A stretch of DNA of 64,000 nucleotides from Mycosarcoma maydis (taxonomy: Eukaryota > Basidiomycota > Ustilaginomycetes > Ustilaginales). Under the pieces are notes generated by a model. It had not been told where the DNA came from. It worked only from the letters and a program-made list of their open reading frames with translations, and did no database searches. The translations under genes and the position numbers were made by a program. This document shows positions 42,326 to 51,700 of the stretch, one piece after another. The stretch's first letter is position 1, and every line of letters starts with the position of its first letter. The stretch lies in NCBI RefSeq assembly GCF_000328475.2, contig NC_026484.1, positions 1 to 64,000 of the forward strand, written 5' to 3'.

Positions 42326-44152
42326 TTAGTAACCTGTTGGGCCTTGGATATCGTACCTCTTGCCTCGGACAGCCCAGAGACCCCAATTAGCCTTGACAGC
42401 GACTCTGGGATCGAAATCAGCCACAGCCCACTGTTGAGAAGCAAACACATTTTCACCGGGGGTGATGAGCCAGTCGAATTCGCCACGAACCCCGTCGACA
42501 CTCTCAAAGGCGAGCACGTCGCGCTCGACGTCGGCGGGTGAGAAGCCGGTAGCGATCAGAGCACAGCGTGTCGAGAGGATCTGTCCGATGGCACGTGCCC
42601 ATTCGCGCTGTGCCTGCACTACGGGTGCTGTGGTAAGCGCGGTGAACGTGTGGCCGTCGGGTGAAGTAAGCACGGGAGCGGGCTCTTCGGATGGAATGTC
42701 ACCGCCTTGAGGTGACGAGGTGGCATCGATCGTGTAAGCAGCAGCTGCAACGGGTTTGACTGATGCGGCACTGGAAGCCGTCGAGTCACCATCGAGGCGT
42801 ATCTGCTGCTCGGCGATTTGCGCCTTTGCGAGCTCGACGGCGTCGTCAGCAGCCTTTTGCGCCGATGCCTCGGTCGATTCGGCAGCTTCAGCTCCAACAG
42901 CATGGTAGGTGCTCTTGGCGCGTGCAAAGTGCGCCTCGTGATCGCGATCTTCTTGTCGGGCTTTGTCGGCCTCGTCGACAGCAAGCTGCGAAGGGAAACC
43001 GAAACCAGGACTGAAAGCGAAAAACACATCGGTGTAGGCGTCGAATGGCTCGAGCTGAGTGTGAACGTCTTGGTAATTGGACTGGATGGTGGTGATGGTG
43101 AGGCCTTCTGAAACGACGACGGTGCGAGAGGGTACGCCGTAGTTGGACTTGCGGATGCGTCCCTTGTGCATCGAGATAGCACCTGAACCTGGGCCTGCAC
43201 GGTGTTGCTGTAATGAGAGCTGCTTGTCGGTAGGGATGTGTGCTTCAGGGCCAATGAGGAATAGATGGAGGGGCACGTTGGGGAACATGTAGGTCAGCTG
43301 ATCCCAGACCGCCGGTGGCAGTGTTGACTCGGCTCTTGCACCAACGACAAAGATGCGCATCTTGTCAAGCATTGGCTTGTCGCCCTGTTTCGGATGAAGC
43401 GTCTGTCGAAGGGCGATCATGCTACGCAGTCCCTCGTGCGTCAGTCTGCGCGACTTTTTGGTGTAGGGACTGTTCTCGTGAATCACGGCGGCCATGGTGG
43501 TGGGGAAAGTGAGAAGCTTGCTGACGTGTCGTCGGCTGCGATCTGACTCGATCGAGTTAAAGTTTCGCGTGTAGAAGAAGACGTCCCAGTTGGACATGTT
43601 GATCGTCTCTTCGAATCCTTGCGGGCCGGGCAGCTTGAACTCGGACATTTCACGGCCGCTGCGAAGGTCGTGCTCGTCCTCGTTGGCTTCGCGCAAACGT
43701 GCCACGTACTTGCCATGCTCGGTGTCTTGAGCCCATTCCTTTTCGCTATAGTGCGTTGGCCAGCCACAGTCGGGGCATTCAAAGTTGACGAGACGACGCA
43801 CTTTGTACTTGGACATGCTGACTGGACATGGCGCTAGCGATCGGATGCGTTCGCCACGTGCACGAATCGATGCGATGGGCGATTTCGAGAAAGGGTGGAA
43901 AAGGTTGTCCTGTGCCAGCACTGGCTTCTTGGCAGTGCGAGGTGGCAGCGCAAATGCATCCTTCTTCTTGTCCTTTTTGCCGCCGCCAAAGAGAGAGAAG
44001 CCAAAGAGGGTTCGGTGCTGACCAAGCTGAGACGCTGGTGTACAGGCTAGGGTGTGACTTGAGCTCAACAGTTGTGCAGAGATGCGCCGAGCGGGAGCAG
44101 CCGAGCGGGACATGCCACTGACATGCGAGAGTGAGCGCGATGCCGCCCTCAT
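42326..44152 (-). CDS. MSS51: Mss51-like mitochondrial protein (COX1 translation/assembly)
   Basis: The 608-residue protein has an Arg/Ser/Ala-rich presequence and a Lys-rich stretch. The Mss51 core follows: FECPDCGWPTHYSEKEWAQD, REANEDEHDLRSGREMSEF, then NMSNWDVFFYTRNF, RHVSKLLTFPTTM and RRLTHEGLRSMIALR. In yeast, Mss51 activates translation of COX1 mRNA and couples it to cytochrome oxidase assembly. The MYND-like zinc finger is incomplete: only one Cys of the first pair is visible (APCPVSM), and a Tyr stands where yeast has Cys in the THCSE position. CP dipeptides, as in heme-regulatory motifs, are present twice. An Ala/Glu-rich insertion of ~130 residues separates the core from the C-terminal EFDWLITPGENVF block. 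Confidence 0.85.
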   Translation of the reverse strand: MRAASRSLSHVSGMSRSAAPARRISAQLLSSSHTLACTPASQLGQHRTLFGFSLFGGGKKDKKKDAFALPPRTAKKPVLAQDNLFHPFSKSPIASIRARGERIRSLAPCPVSMSKYKVRRLVNFECPDCGWPTHYSEKEWAQDTEHGKYVARLREANEDEHDLRSGREMSEFKLPGPQGFEETINMSNWDVFFYTRNFNSIESDRSRRHVSKLLTFPTTMAAVIHENSPYTKKSRRLTHEGLRSMIALRQTLHPKQGDKPMLDKMRIFVVGARAESTLPPAVWDQLTYMFPNVPLHLFLIGPEAHIPTDKQLSLQQHRAGPGSGAISMHKGRIRKSNYGVPSRTVVVSEGLTITTIQSNYQDVHTQLEPFDAYTDVFFAFSPGFGFPSQLAVDEADKARQEDRDHEAHFARAKSTYHAVGAEAAESTEASAQKAADDAVELAKAQIAEQQIRLDGDSTASSAASVKPVAAAAYTIDATSSPQGGDIPSEEPAPVLTSPDGHTFTALTTAPVVQAQREWARAIGQILSTRCALIATGFSPADVERDVLAFESVDGVRGEFDWLITPGENVFASQQWAVADFDPRVAVKANWGLWAVRGKRYDIQGPTGY

Positions 44153-44815
44153 GGTTACAAGATACCTTCTTTCTAATGACCAGGGAGAGTGGCTAGGTTT
44201 GACAAGCAAGACGCTGAGACGGGAGCTGGTCGAAGTGGATGCCTGAGCCCGCCTCGCTCGCCTTGGCTCTCAAAGCTGGCAGATGACTGAAAAAAAAGGC
44301 GAGGAGAGGTGGAGATTTTCTCGGAAGCAGCCGCTCGTGCGTCTAAACTCCCGACTCAGTCATTCAAATCGGCTTGAGTGCCGATTAGTTGGAGTGATTC
44401 ACGATTTTCGTGATTCCTTTCCCGATTCACGAATCACTCAATCACGCCAAGCAAAATCGTGAATAATGTTTGTTAAAGTCGAGCAAGCTCGATTATGAAT
44501 CTGAATCACGATGAGAGTCACGAGTCACGAGTGAGTATAAGGCACGAGGCGTGAAGCTAACTAACGAAACCTCACCTCGCAAGCACCAAGCGTGAAGTTG
44601 TGAGAGACGCAGAAGCGAACGGGCCACAAAGTCGAATGCTGCCAAGACGGATTCATACATTCGTGACCGAGTCAACGTGGCAAGTAAATCCCACAAGACC
44701 CTGCTAGACTTTGTCGTTATCTTCCACACGGCTCGCATCCCACCCCCTCCCCCCAACTTCCGTCTCGGTCCATTCATCTGCAAGCAACGCTTGCATTCGA
44801 CGACGCCAATCGTCA
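44153..44815. promoter_or_regulatory. Divergent promoter region between Mss51 and Vps23 genes
   Basis: 663 bp with no gene. Motifs cluster at 44397-44460 (ATTCACGATTTTCGTGATTC, ATTCACGAATCAC, AATCGTGAAT) and at 44517-44533 (GAGTCACGAGTCACGAG). The last 100 bp are C-rich and probably the Vps23 5' UTR. Confidence 0.5.
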
Positions 44816-46867
44816 ATGCCCGCAATGGATCATGGTGTGGTGCAAAAATGGCTCCGCAGCGTGCTCGGCGCCTATACGGATCCCGACCGCGTCTTTGCCG
44901 ATGTCGATCGTGCCTTGATTGCTGTCTCGTCCCTTTCACCAAAGACGGAGGTATTCACTTTCAACGATGGCCGAACGCAGCTTCTGATCAGCTTGGATGG
45001 TACGATACCGGTCGAGTTTCGCAACACTACCTACAACATTCCCGTTGCCTATTGGATTCCGCGAGACTATCCACGCGAACCACCGATGGCGTTCGTAGCA
45101 CCGACTCCTGACATGGCCATTCGTAAAGGTCCCAATGTTGACCCAAGTGGAGAAATCGGCGGCGACTACCTCAGCCGATGGCGCAGCAAGCCGGAAGCTT
45201 GCAACTTGCTCGACTTGATTCACGACTGCCAGCACATGTTTGGTCGTGAACCTCCGGTCTATGCCAAGCCAAAACCTACGCCGGTGTACGCTACTACCGC
45301 TTCCTCTTCGCGCTTTTCCGCGAACCAGCAGCTACGCTCGCATCCTCCAACGCCGCAGCGCCAAGCGAGTACGTCGAGCAACTTTGCAGCACAGCGTCCT
45401 GGACCTCACCCGCCACAGTCAGCATCTCCAAAGTCCCCACATCTAGCAGCAGCTCCTTCTTTTCACAGTGCAGCTATGCACGATCCGCACCAGAAGCCGC
45501 CACCACCAGCGCCTGGCACACCCGCCAGCTCTCAGGATGCCTTTGCCCCACACCGTCCTCCTAAGCCGTCTTGTTCTCTCGGTGCGGAGGCGGTCTATGC
45601 TCCCAGATCTCGCCCTCACAGTTTCGCGGCATCTGCAGATCAGCATGGTTGGTCACAGCCTGCAGCCGAACTACACTCACCTCACCACTCCGGCACAGCA
45701 CGCTTTGCGGCTGACCAAACCTACAGACGTTCATCGGGAGTAGGTTTGGCGCCGACGGGCTTGGACGATCCTTCTCATCACGGTGCGCCCAGTCCAGCAG
45801 AGCATGCACCTCAGTCGCCCCAGTCTCTGTCACAAAGGGCACCATGGCAGTATAGCAGCGCGGACCGTCTGCAGGGCGTACAACTGGCGCATCACGGTTC
45901 ACAACCATATCTGCCGCATCATCCACAAGAAACACAGCAGCGCCAACAGCATCAACAGCATCAACAGCGTTCTCACACATACCCCCACACATCATTGGAA
46001 TCGCATCCAGGACCTCAGTCACTTTACAATGATAGTAAAGCTCCAGCGCCGCAACATATGCAGCCAAACGGAACGGTGATTCAGCCCGCGTACGTATCGG
46101 GTACGCCGCAGTCGCAGTCGCAGTCGCAGTCGCAACCGCCGCCTCTACCTGGCGCGCATCCTTACCAACCACGTCCGAGTCCAGCAGCTGGCAGCGTGTG
46201 CGACAGTGCGAATGGATACCATGGCTCAGCGCAGGTGGCTGTTGCGCCGAAATCCAAAGGCGTCAACTTGTTGGATGACGAAGAAGATGCTGCCGGTGCG
46301 GACGCGGGTACAACAGGAGCAGAACGATTGATGAGCAACACCTCAGGCGTTGCTCCTCCACCACGACCTATCAATCCGGAATTGCTTGCACTTCACGATC
46401 GTGTATTCAGCAAGATTGATTCGAGACTCAACGCGCTCGCATCGACGTTGGGCGCTTCGAATGCGCGACTTGAAGTGCTCTCGTCCGACTTGGACCGCGG
46501 GCTGCCGGCAATCCAAGACGAAATGTCTCGCCTAAAGGCGGTGCGTGATGTATGCAAGACCACCGGCGACCGGTTGGACGCATCGGTAGCCGAAATCACC
46601 GAGTCGCTTCGTACCTTGAACGCGAGGGAAGAGCCAGATGCGGATAGCATGGTATTGGCCACCAGCATCGTTGGTAATCAGCTCGTCGATCTGGTCGCAG
46701 AGGATAACGCTATCGAGGATACCCTGTATCATTTGGGTAGAGCGTTGAATGCTGAGAGATTGGATCTCGAGAGGTTTCTCAAGCAGACCAGATTGCTGGC
46801 CAGGGAGCAGTTTATGAAGCGCGCCTTGGCCATGAAAATCAGTGAGGCGATGGGATGGGCGTACTGA
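44816..46867 (+). CDS. VPS23: ESCRT-I subunit Vps23/Tsg101
   Basis: The 683-residue protein begins with a UEV domain (about residues 5-145), a ubiquitin-E2 variant fold without a catalytic Cys: VFTFNDGRTQLLISLDGTIP, YNIPVAYWIPRDYPREPP and HVDP-like GPNVDPSGEIGGDYLSRW. A long Pro/Gln/His-rich linker (about 150-510) contains CAG-type repeats (QSQSQS near residue 435). The C-terminus is the Vps23 core with a helical stalk and steadiness box (GNQLVDLVAEDNAIEDTLYH, LERFLKQTRLLAREQFMKRAL). It recognises ubiquitinated cargo at endosomes and starts sorting into multivesicular bodies. The frame is open upstream to a TTG at 44711, but 44816 is the first ATG and fits the family start. Confidence 0.92.
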   Translation: MPAMDHGVVQKWLRSVLGAYTDPDRVFADVDRALIAVSSLSPKTEVFTFNDGRTQLLISLDGTIPVEFRNTTYNIPVAYWIPRDYPREPPMAFVAPTPDMAIRKGPNVDPSGEIGGDYLSRWRSKPEACNLLDLIHDCQHMFGREPPVYAKPKPTPVYATTASSSRFSANQQLRSHPPTPQRQASTSSNFAAQRPGPHPPQSASPKSPHLAAAPSFHSAAMHDPHQKPPPPAPGTPASSQDAFAPHRPPKPSCSLGAEAVYAPRSRPHSFAASADQHGWSQPAAELHSPHHSGTARFAADQTYRRSSGVGLAPTGLDDPSHHGAPSPAEHAPQSPQSLSQRAPWQYSSADRLQGVQLAHHGSQPYLPHHPQETQQRQQHQQHQQRSHTYPHTSLESHPGPQSLYNDSKAPAPQHMQPNGTVIQPAYVSGTPQSQSQSQSQPPPLPGAHPYQPRPSPAAGSVCDSANGYHGSAQVAVAPKSKGVNLLDDEEDAAGADAGTTGAERLMSNTSGVAPPPRPINPELLALHDRVFSKIDSRLNALASTLGASNARLEVLSSDLDRGLPAIQDEMSRLKAVRDVCKTTGDRLDASVAEITESLRTLNAREEPDADSMVLATSIVGNQLVDLVAEDNAIEDTLYHLGRALNAERLDLERFLKQTRLLAREQFMKRALAMKISEAMGWAY

Positions 46868-47420
46868 CATATACGATAGTGGCGGTTTCCGTCGCGTACA
46901 CTGTCAATCGAGTCGGGTGTAACTTTCGCTATGCGCTCTTGTGTGTGTAGTGGGTGAGACCATGGCTAACTGAGCAGACGCTATGCAAAGCACGTCGTGA
47001 GTGCGTTCTCGTGCAAACTTTCTGACTGCGAAGCACATGCACCATGTTGGAGAGCGTGCGATTTTGCGGTCTGGGGATCACAGACCACAATCGTGAATTG
47101 ACAAGTAACTTACCGTGTTACAGTCACGACTGACGAATTCACAGACTGTGAATGGAAGAAAAGTGACAGACACGAGAGTGTTGGTGTGGAGGCAGAGTCG
47201 TGAGTTGCTCGCGAGCTGGGTTCATGTTGGGTTGGGATCCGATTGGATTTTCTGACTGAGCTTCACGCAACCACGAATCAATCACGAATCACGAACTGCA
47301 GGAGTTGCTCAGATTGACCATCACACGTCACACGTCCGCACGACAGCTGTGAGAAGCATACCAACTCACTTGTACTGGTGGCGAGACGAACGGCTCAAGG
47401 TATCGTACGTGTATGGAAGG
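46868..47420. other. Intergenic, ATTCGTG/ACTCACGA motif cluster
   Basis: About 550 bp with no gene. AATCGTGAATTG is near 47091, CAGTCACGACTGACGAATTC near 47122, GAGTCGTGAGTTG near 47196, and CACGAATCAATCACGAATCACGAA near 47272-47295. It probably includes the promoter of the next gene. Confidence 0.55.
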
Positions 47421-48602
47421 ATGAGTGGACTCAAGCGTAAACGGGGGGATGCGATACGTGGGTGCAGGGATGGTGGTAATGCTGATTCTGATCGTGGCAT
47501 CACGGACACGGACGCGGGGGCATTGCTGGAGCGAACGCTGGCTGAGCTGCGCAGCTCGACCAAGCGCATCGAGACGCTTGTGCACACTGTCCGCACCACT
47601 ACACCGAGGTCGCCACTGATGGCGTTGCGTGCACCAGTTCAGCCCACGCATGCGTCTGGCGCTCCACCGCGTCTGCTCGCGCAATGTTCGTGTTCGTGTT
47701 CATGCTCGGAGCTGCAAGCGCAGCTCGCCGCATTGCGCGAACAAGTCGCACAGCATACGCGAGACCGGCAGGCGTGGAAGGCATTCAAGGCTTGGTGGCT
47801 CGACTCGTTGGCCAAACGTCAACGACGCGCTTCGCGCGCAAAAATGTCCAAGCGCACACCTACCGAGCACGCCAACATGCGCCAGAGTGCATTGCACAGC
47901 ATGGTAGCAAAGTTGGACGAACAGACAAAACGCATCTGGCTGGATGCTGGTATCGTGTCGCGAGAACAAGTCGGCGAGGTTGACCAAGACAGCAGCGTAA
48001 ACGAGGCAGGTCAAGACGACCGACAAGTCCAAGCAAGCAACGTACAGCGCGCGACGAACGAGGTGATATCTGCACACGTATCGCATCAGCAGAGCGACTG
48101 CAATGCGAACGGTACCAACCACCAGCAGCGCAACCACCAGCAGCGTCCATGCCATCCCGAGACACCCAACTCTGCCTCTGATACCGCCTGTCAACCTACC
48201 GGTGCTGTCCACCGTCAGCATCCACGACATCTCGCTCAGGCTGGCGCTACATCTCGCACATGCCTTGATCATCACCGCACTGCTGGCGCACACATCGACT
48301 CGACGCCGATCCGAAACCGCGTTGCGCGTCCAACACTCATCGCCTCGTCCTGTCCCGACTGCTCGCTCTTCTACACGCATCTCAACCAACTCAACCCTCC
48401 CACTACCCAGCCTCAACGCCAAGGCGACACATCGTGCATCGCTTCTAGTCGGCATCGATCCACCTTGCCACGCGCAACCACCCCGGACGGCTACTGGAAT
48501 ATCGCCTTCCCCGATACCCAGCAGGTCCAACACATCAACGCGCTCGCCCAAACTCGTCGTCCTCCACCACGCCGCAGCTCACCTCACCACCTCCATTCGT
48601 GA
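47421..48602 (+). CDS. Sae2/Ctp1/CtIP-like DNA end-resection factor
   Basis: The 393-residue protein has the layout of the Sae2/Ctp1/CtIP family, which activates the Mre11-Rad50 nuclease to start resection of double-strand breaks. A coiled-coil segment lies near residues 96-135 (ELQAQLAALREQVAQHTRD). A divergent Gln/His/Asn-rich middle follows. The conserved C-terminal module has a CPDC zinc motif near residue 310 (SSCPDCSLFYTHL), then RHRSTLPRATTPDGYWNIAFPDTQ near 345-370, matching the family's R-H-R...PxGFWxxxFPxT signature. The start is the first ATG after an upstream GTG-opened frame. The TGA stop lies inside a TTCGTGATTC motif. Assignment rests on the C-terminal motif; the rest is expected to be divergent. 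Confidence 0.75.
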   Translation: MSGLKRKRGDAIRGCRDGGNADSDRGITDTDAGALLERTLAELRSSTKRIETLVHTVRTTTPRSPLMALRAPVQPTHASGAPPRLLAQCSCSCSCSELQAQLAALREQVAQHTRDRQAWKAFKAWWLDSLAKRQRRASRAKMSKRTPTEHANMRQSALHSMVAKLDEQTKRIWLDAGIVSREQVGEVDQDSSVNEAGQDDRQVQASNVQRATNEVISAHVSHQQSDCNANGTNHQQRNHQQRPCHPETPNSASDTACQPTGAVHRQHPRHLAQAGATSRTCLDHHRTAGAHIDSTPIRNRVARPTLIASSCPDCSLFYTHLNQLNPPTTQPQRQGDTSCIASSRHRSTLPRATTPDGYWNIAFPDTQQVQHINALAQTRRPPPRRSSPHHLHS

Positions 48603-48710
48603 TTCCCTTTCAAGTTTGGCGCTCAATCACACCTCGACACTCTATCACATACGCAATTCACTCATCGTACTCACGACTGCATGACTCGTGACTGTGCAGC
48701 TAAGCCACGC

Positions 48711-51700
48711 CTACAAAAATCCACTCTCCTGTAACAACCTCGCAATCTTCTCGTCCTCTCGCTCGCGCGGCTCGAGCAGCAGACTCTGCTCGTACAAGTC
48801 ATCGGCAGACCTTGCATCTACCAGATTTGCCTCAATGTACTTTTCAAGTGCCGGGACGACGGCAAGGTTGTACGGGGTAGATTGATGGATCGTAATCTCC
48901 CTGATCACCTCGGCTGTCTTCTGTCGCTTGCCAAAGTTGATCAGCTGGTCGTTCTCCTTGAGTCGATCCCGGTTGCCATCCTCGATGAAGGTGAGGTCAC
49001 CAAGGTATCGCCCCAAAAACGGTACACACGGCGGTTTGAGCTTGTGGATCATCTCGCGGTAGTTGGCCCAATTGCGTGACGCCGACATGAGCTGCTCCAG
49101 CGATTCAAACACCAGCACGTACTTCTGCGAGACAGCGTCCCACGTTCGTCGTAGCCGATGGATCGGCGCTGTGGACAGCGCAGAGACGATGGCCCACATG
49201 CCCGAGAAGTTGTTGAGTGCACGACACCGATCGGCAATGCTGATAAAGTGCTTGATAAGCGCCGCGCGCTTCTTCAGATCCTCCTGCTGCAAGATCGTCT
49301 CGGCCACCCACGCCGAGATGCGGTTGTGCGTGGTGATGCTGTCCATGATGCCCTTGGCATGCACGTCATTGCCCGGCTTGGTCCACTTGAGCCCCAAGCA
49401 CTCGGCAGGCTTGACCTTGTTGTACAATCTCGACTCGAGCAGCGTCAGCTGCCTGGCCATCTCCAGCGCGTCGATCTCGAGGAACTTGAGCTTCTTGAGA
49501 TTCTTGGGCAAGATGGGCGCAGGCGCAGAGTTCGGCAGTACCATCTTGCGGATCATCTGCTCGCCCTCGCCCTGCCTCCTTTCCACCAACCTCTGCAGAT
49601 GCTGCGAAGGCGCCTTCATCGCCGGCGCTTCGCCCATCTCCTCGACCGCAAAGCGTCGAACCTGGTCCAGGTACGGCTCATCCTCGCCCTCGTAAAAGTG
49701 CATCTCGAGCCAACTCTTGAGTACGTTGAATACCCGAAGTCGGATCGGAATTTGCTTCTTCTCGGTCCAAAGCGCCAGCTCGTCCTCGCTGAGCCCTTCC
49801 GGCGGCAGGATGCGGAATCGCTGCGCCAATAGATCCAGCAGCGTCTGCGTCGTCGTAAACGAGCGGTACGTCATCAGGAACGTGTTGTTGAACGATGCGT
49901 CAAACGAATTGTGCATCGTCAGACGCGCCAACAACGCCTCGAGTGTAGCCCCCTTGACCGAGCCGTCCTGAGCAATCACAATGTCATCGCCCATGTAGTC
50001 GGGCTCGAGGAACCACGGCACCTCATCCTCCTTGCGTCGGGACATACTCGATGGCGCTGTAATGCCGGTGCCAGCGCTGTGTTCGCTATCGTGCGTCGTG
50101 GTCTGCGTCAGAGGTGCGTCGTCGCCCAGCGTACCTCGACGACTGACGATCCGCCCTGAAGTGTCTGTGAACGACTGCAGTGAACGCACCGAGCCGCCCG
50201 TGGTAACAGAAGTGGATCGCTGGCGATGGTTGTTGGAAGCTTGCATCGGTCCCAGTCGGCCGGCAGCCAAGCTTGGGACAGGCGAGTTGGACGTCGACAC
50301 AGAGGTCGCACGGCTGCCGGACCTGGCCCTTGGTCCATTGGGGACAGCGATGCCAGGGCCCAAGTACATGAATTCGGCCTCTTCCTCTGGCTCGTCATCG
50401 TTGGCCTTATGGTAGCGGGCCATCTCGTCGAGCTCTTCGTGAAGACCATTGCTGGTGGTGTTGACCCTGCGTGAAAAGACGCCCGTGGAAGGCAGAATGA
50501 TGCCATCTTCAGAGCCGTTCGGCGAAGCGCGAACACCGAGAAAAGGCGAGGCGTCGCGTAGCTGCTCTTCGCCCACCTTGGCGATCTCTTGAAGCGTCTT
50601 GACCACCGCTGCAGACAGCTTGGCCAGCTTAACTGTCTGCTTTTGCACGACCGGGGCCGAGCTGCCGTACTCCTGTACAGCTAGGAAGAGGGAGCCTGAG
50701 GCGTCATACGCGATCTGTTTAAGGACCACAAAGCGACGCATTAGGTCGCGCGCCTTGACCGCATTCGCAGCATTGCGCTCGTTGATGGACGAGGATTTGG
50801 CCTCCTTGGCATGAGGGCCATCGACGTCGAGGCCTGAGGCTAGATCGATGCTCTCGATCATAGCTTCAAGGGCGCCATATTGGGACAGCACCGACAAGGC
50901 AGAGGTAGCCACGCTGCTGCCTGGCTGAGCCTCGAGCCGGATGAGCGCTTGTTGTAGCTGCTGAATCATCTGCTGATCCAATCGCTTTTCAGGGATGCGT
51001 CGCAACGTTAGCAAACCGCGCACCACCGCCGATTCCACATCTCTGCGCTGATCAAAGGGATTGCTTCGCGCGCCCTTGCCCTCCGCTTTCATCAGAGCGG
51101 TCTCGCACTTGGAAGGAAGCACGAAACCGTTGCCTAGCCAACCTGCGGCCATTCCGCTGCCGTAGGATGTTGAGCCAACACCGTTGAGGCCCAAGTCGCT
51201 CTCTAGGCTGCCCTCTACCCTGCGCAACCACCCACGGCTGTAAGGTGCCCCAAGGGCGGTGCTTCGCGAGCGTTCGGCTTCCGTGCCGAGACTCTGAAGC
51301 GTTCGCGCGAGCTCGAGTGCGTCTTCGCGCAATCGTTGTCTGCATTGGTAGAGCTTGGAAAAGACGTCGGCGTCGAGATCGGTCATGGTACTTTCCATGC
51401 CGGACGTAGGCGAAGAAGCTAGGGTGACGGTGTGATCAATGACTTGGCGCGAGGAGAGGACAAGCTTGGACACGACAGCGTTGAGCTTGCGTGCGACCAG
51501 ATGCAGGGACCCCGGCGTTGGTGCAAGCGAATCCTTCTGGCTGACGCCAATGACATGCAAGTCAGAAGGATCAGAGCCATTGGTCAAAGTGCAAAGTGTG
51601 TCGAGCACCTTAGAGTACAAGTTGAGGTCGACGTCTTTGGTCACATGGGCGGTATCGGAGAGGGACTTTGGAATATCGCTTGAAGCCATGGGTACGGCGA

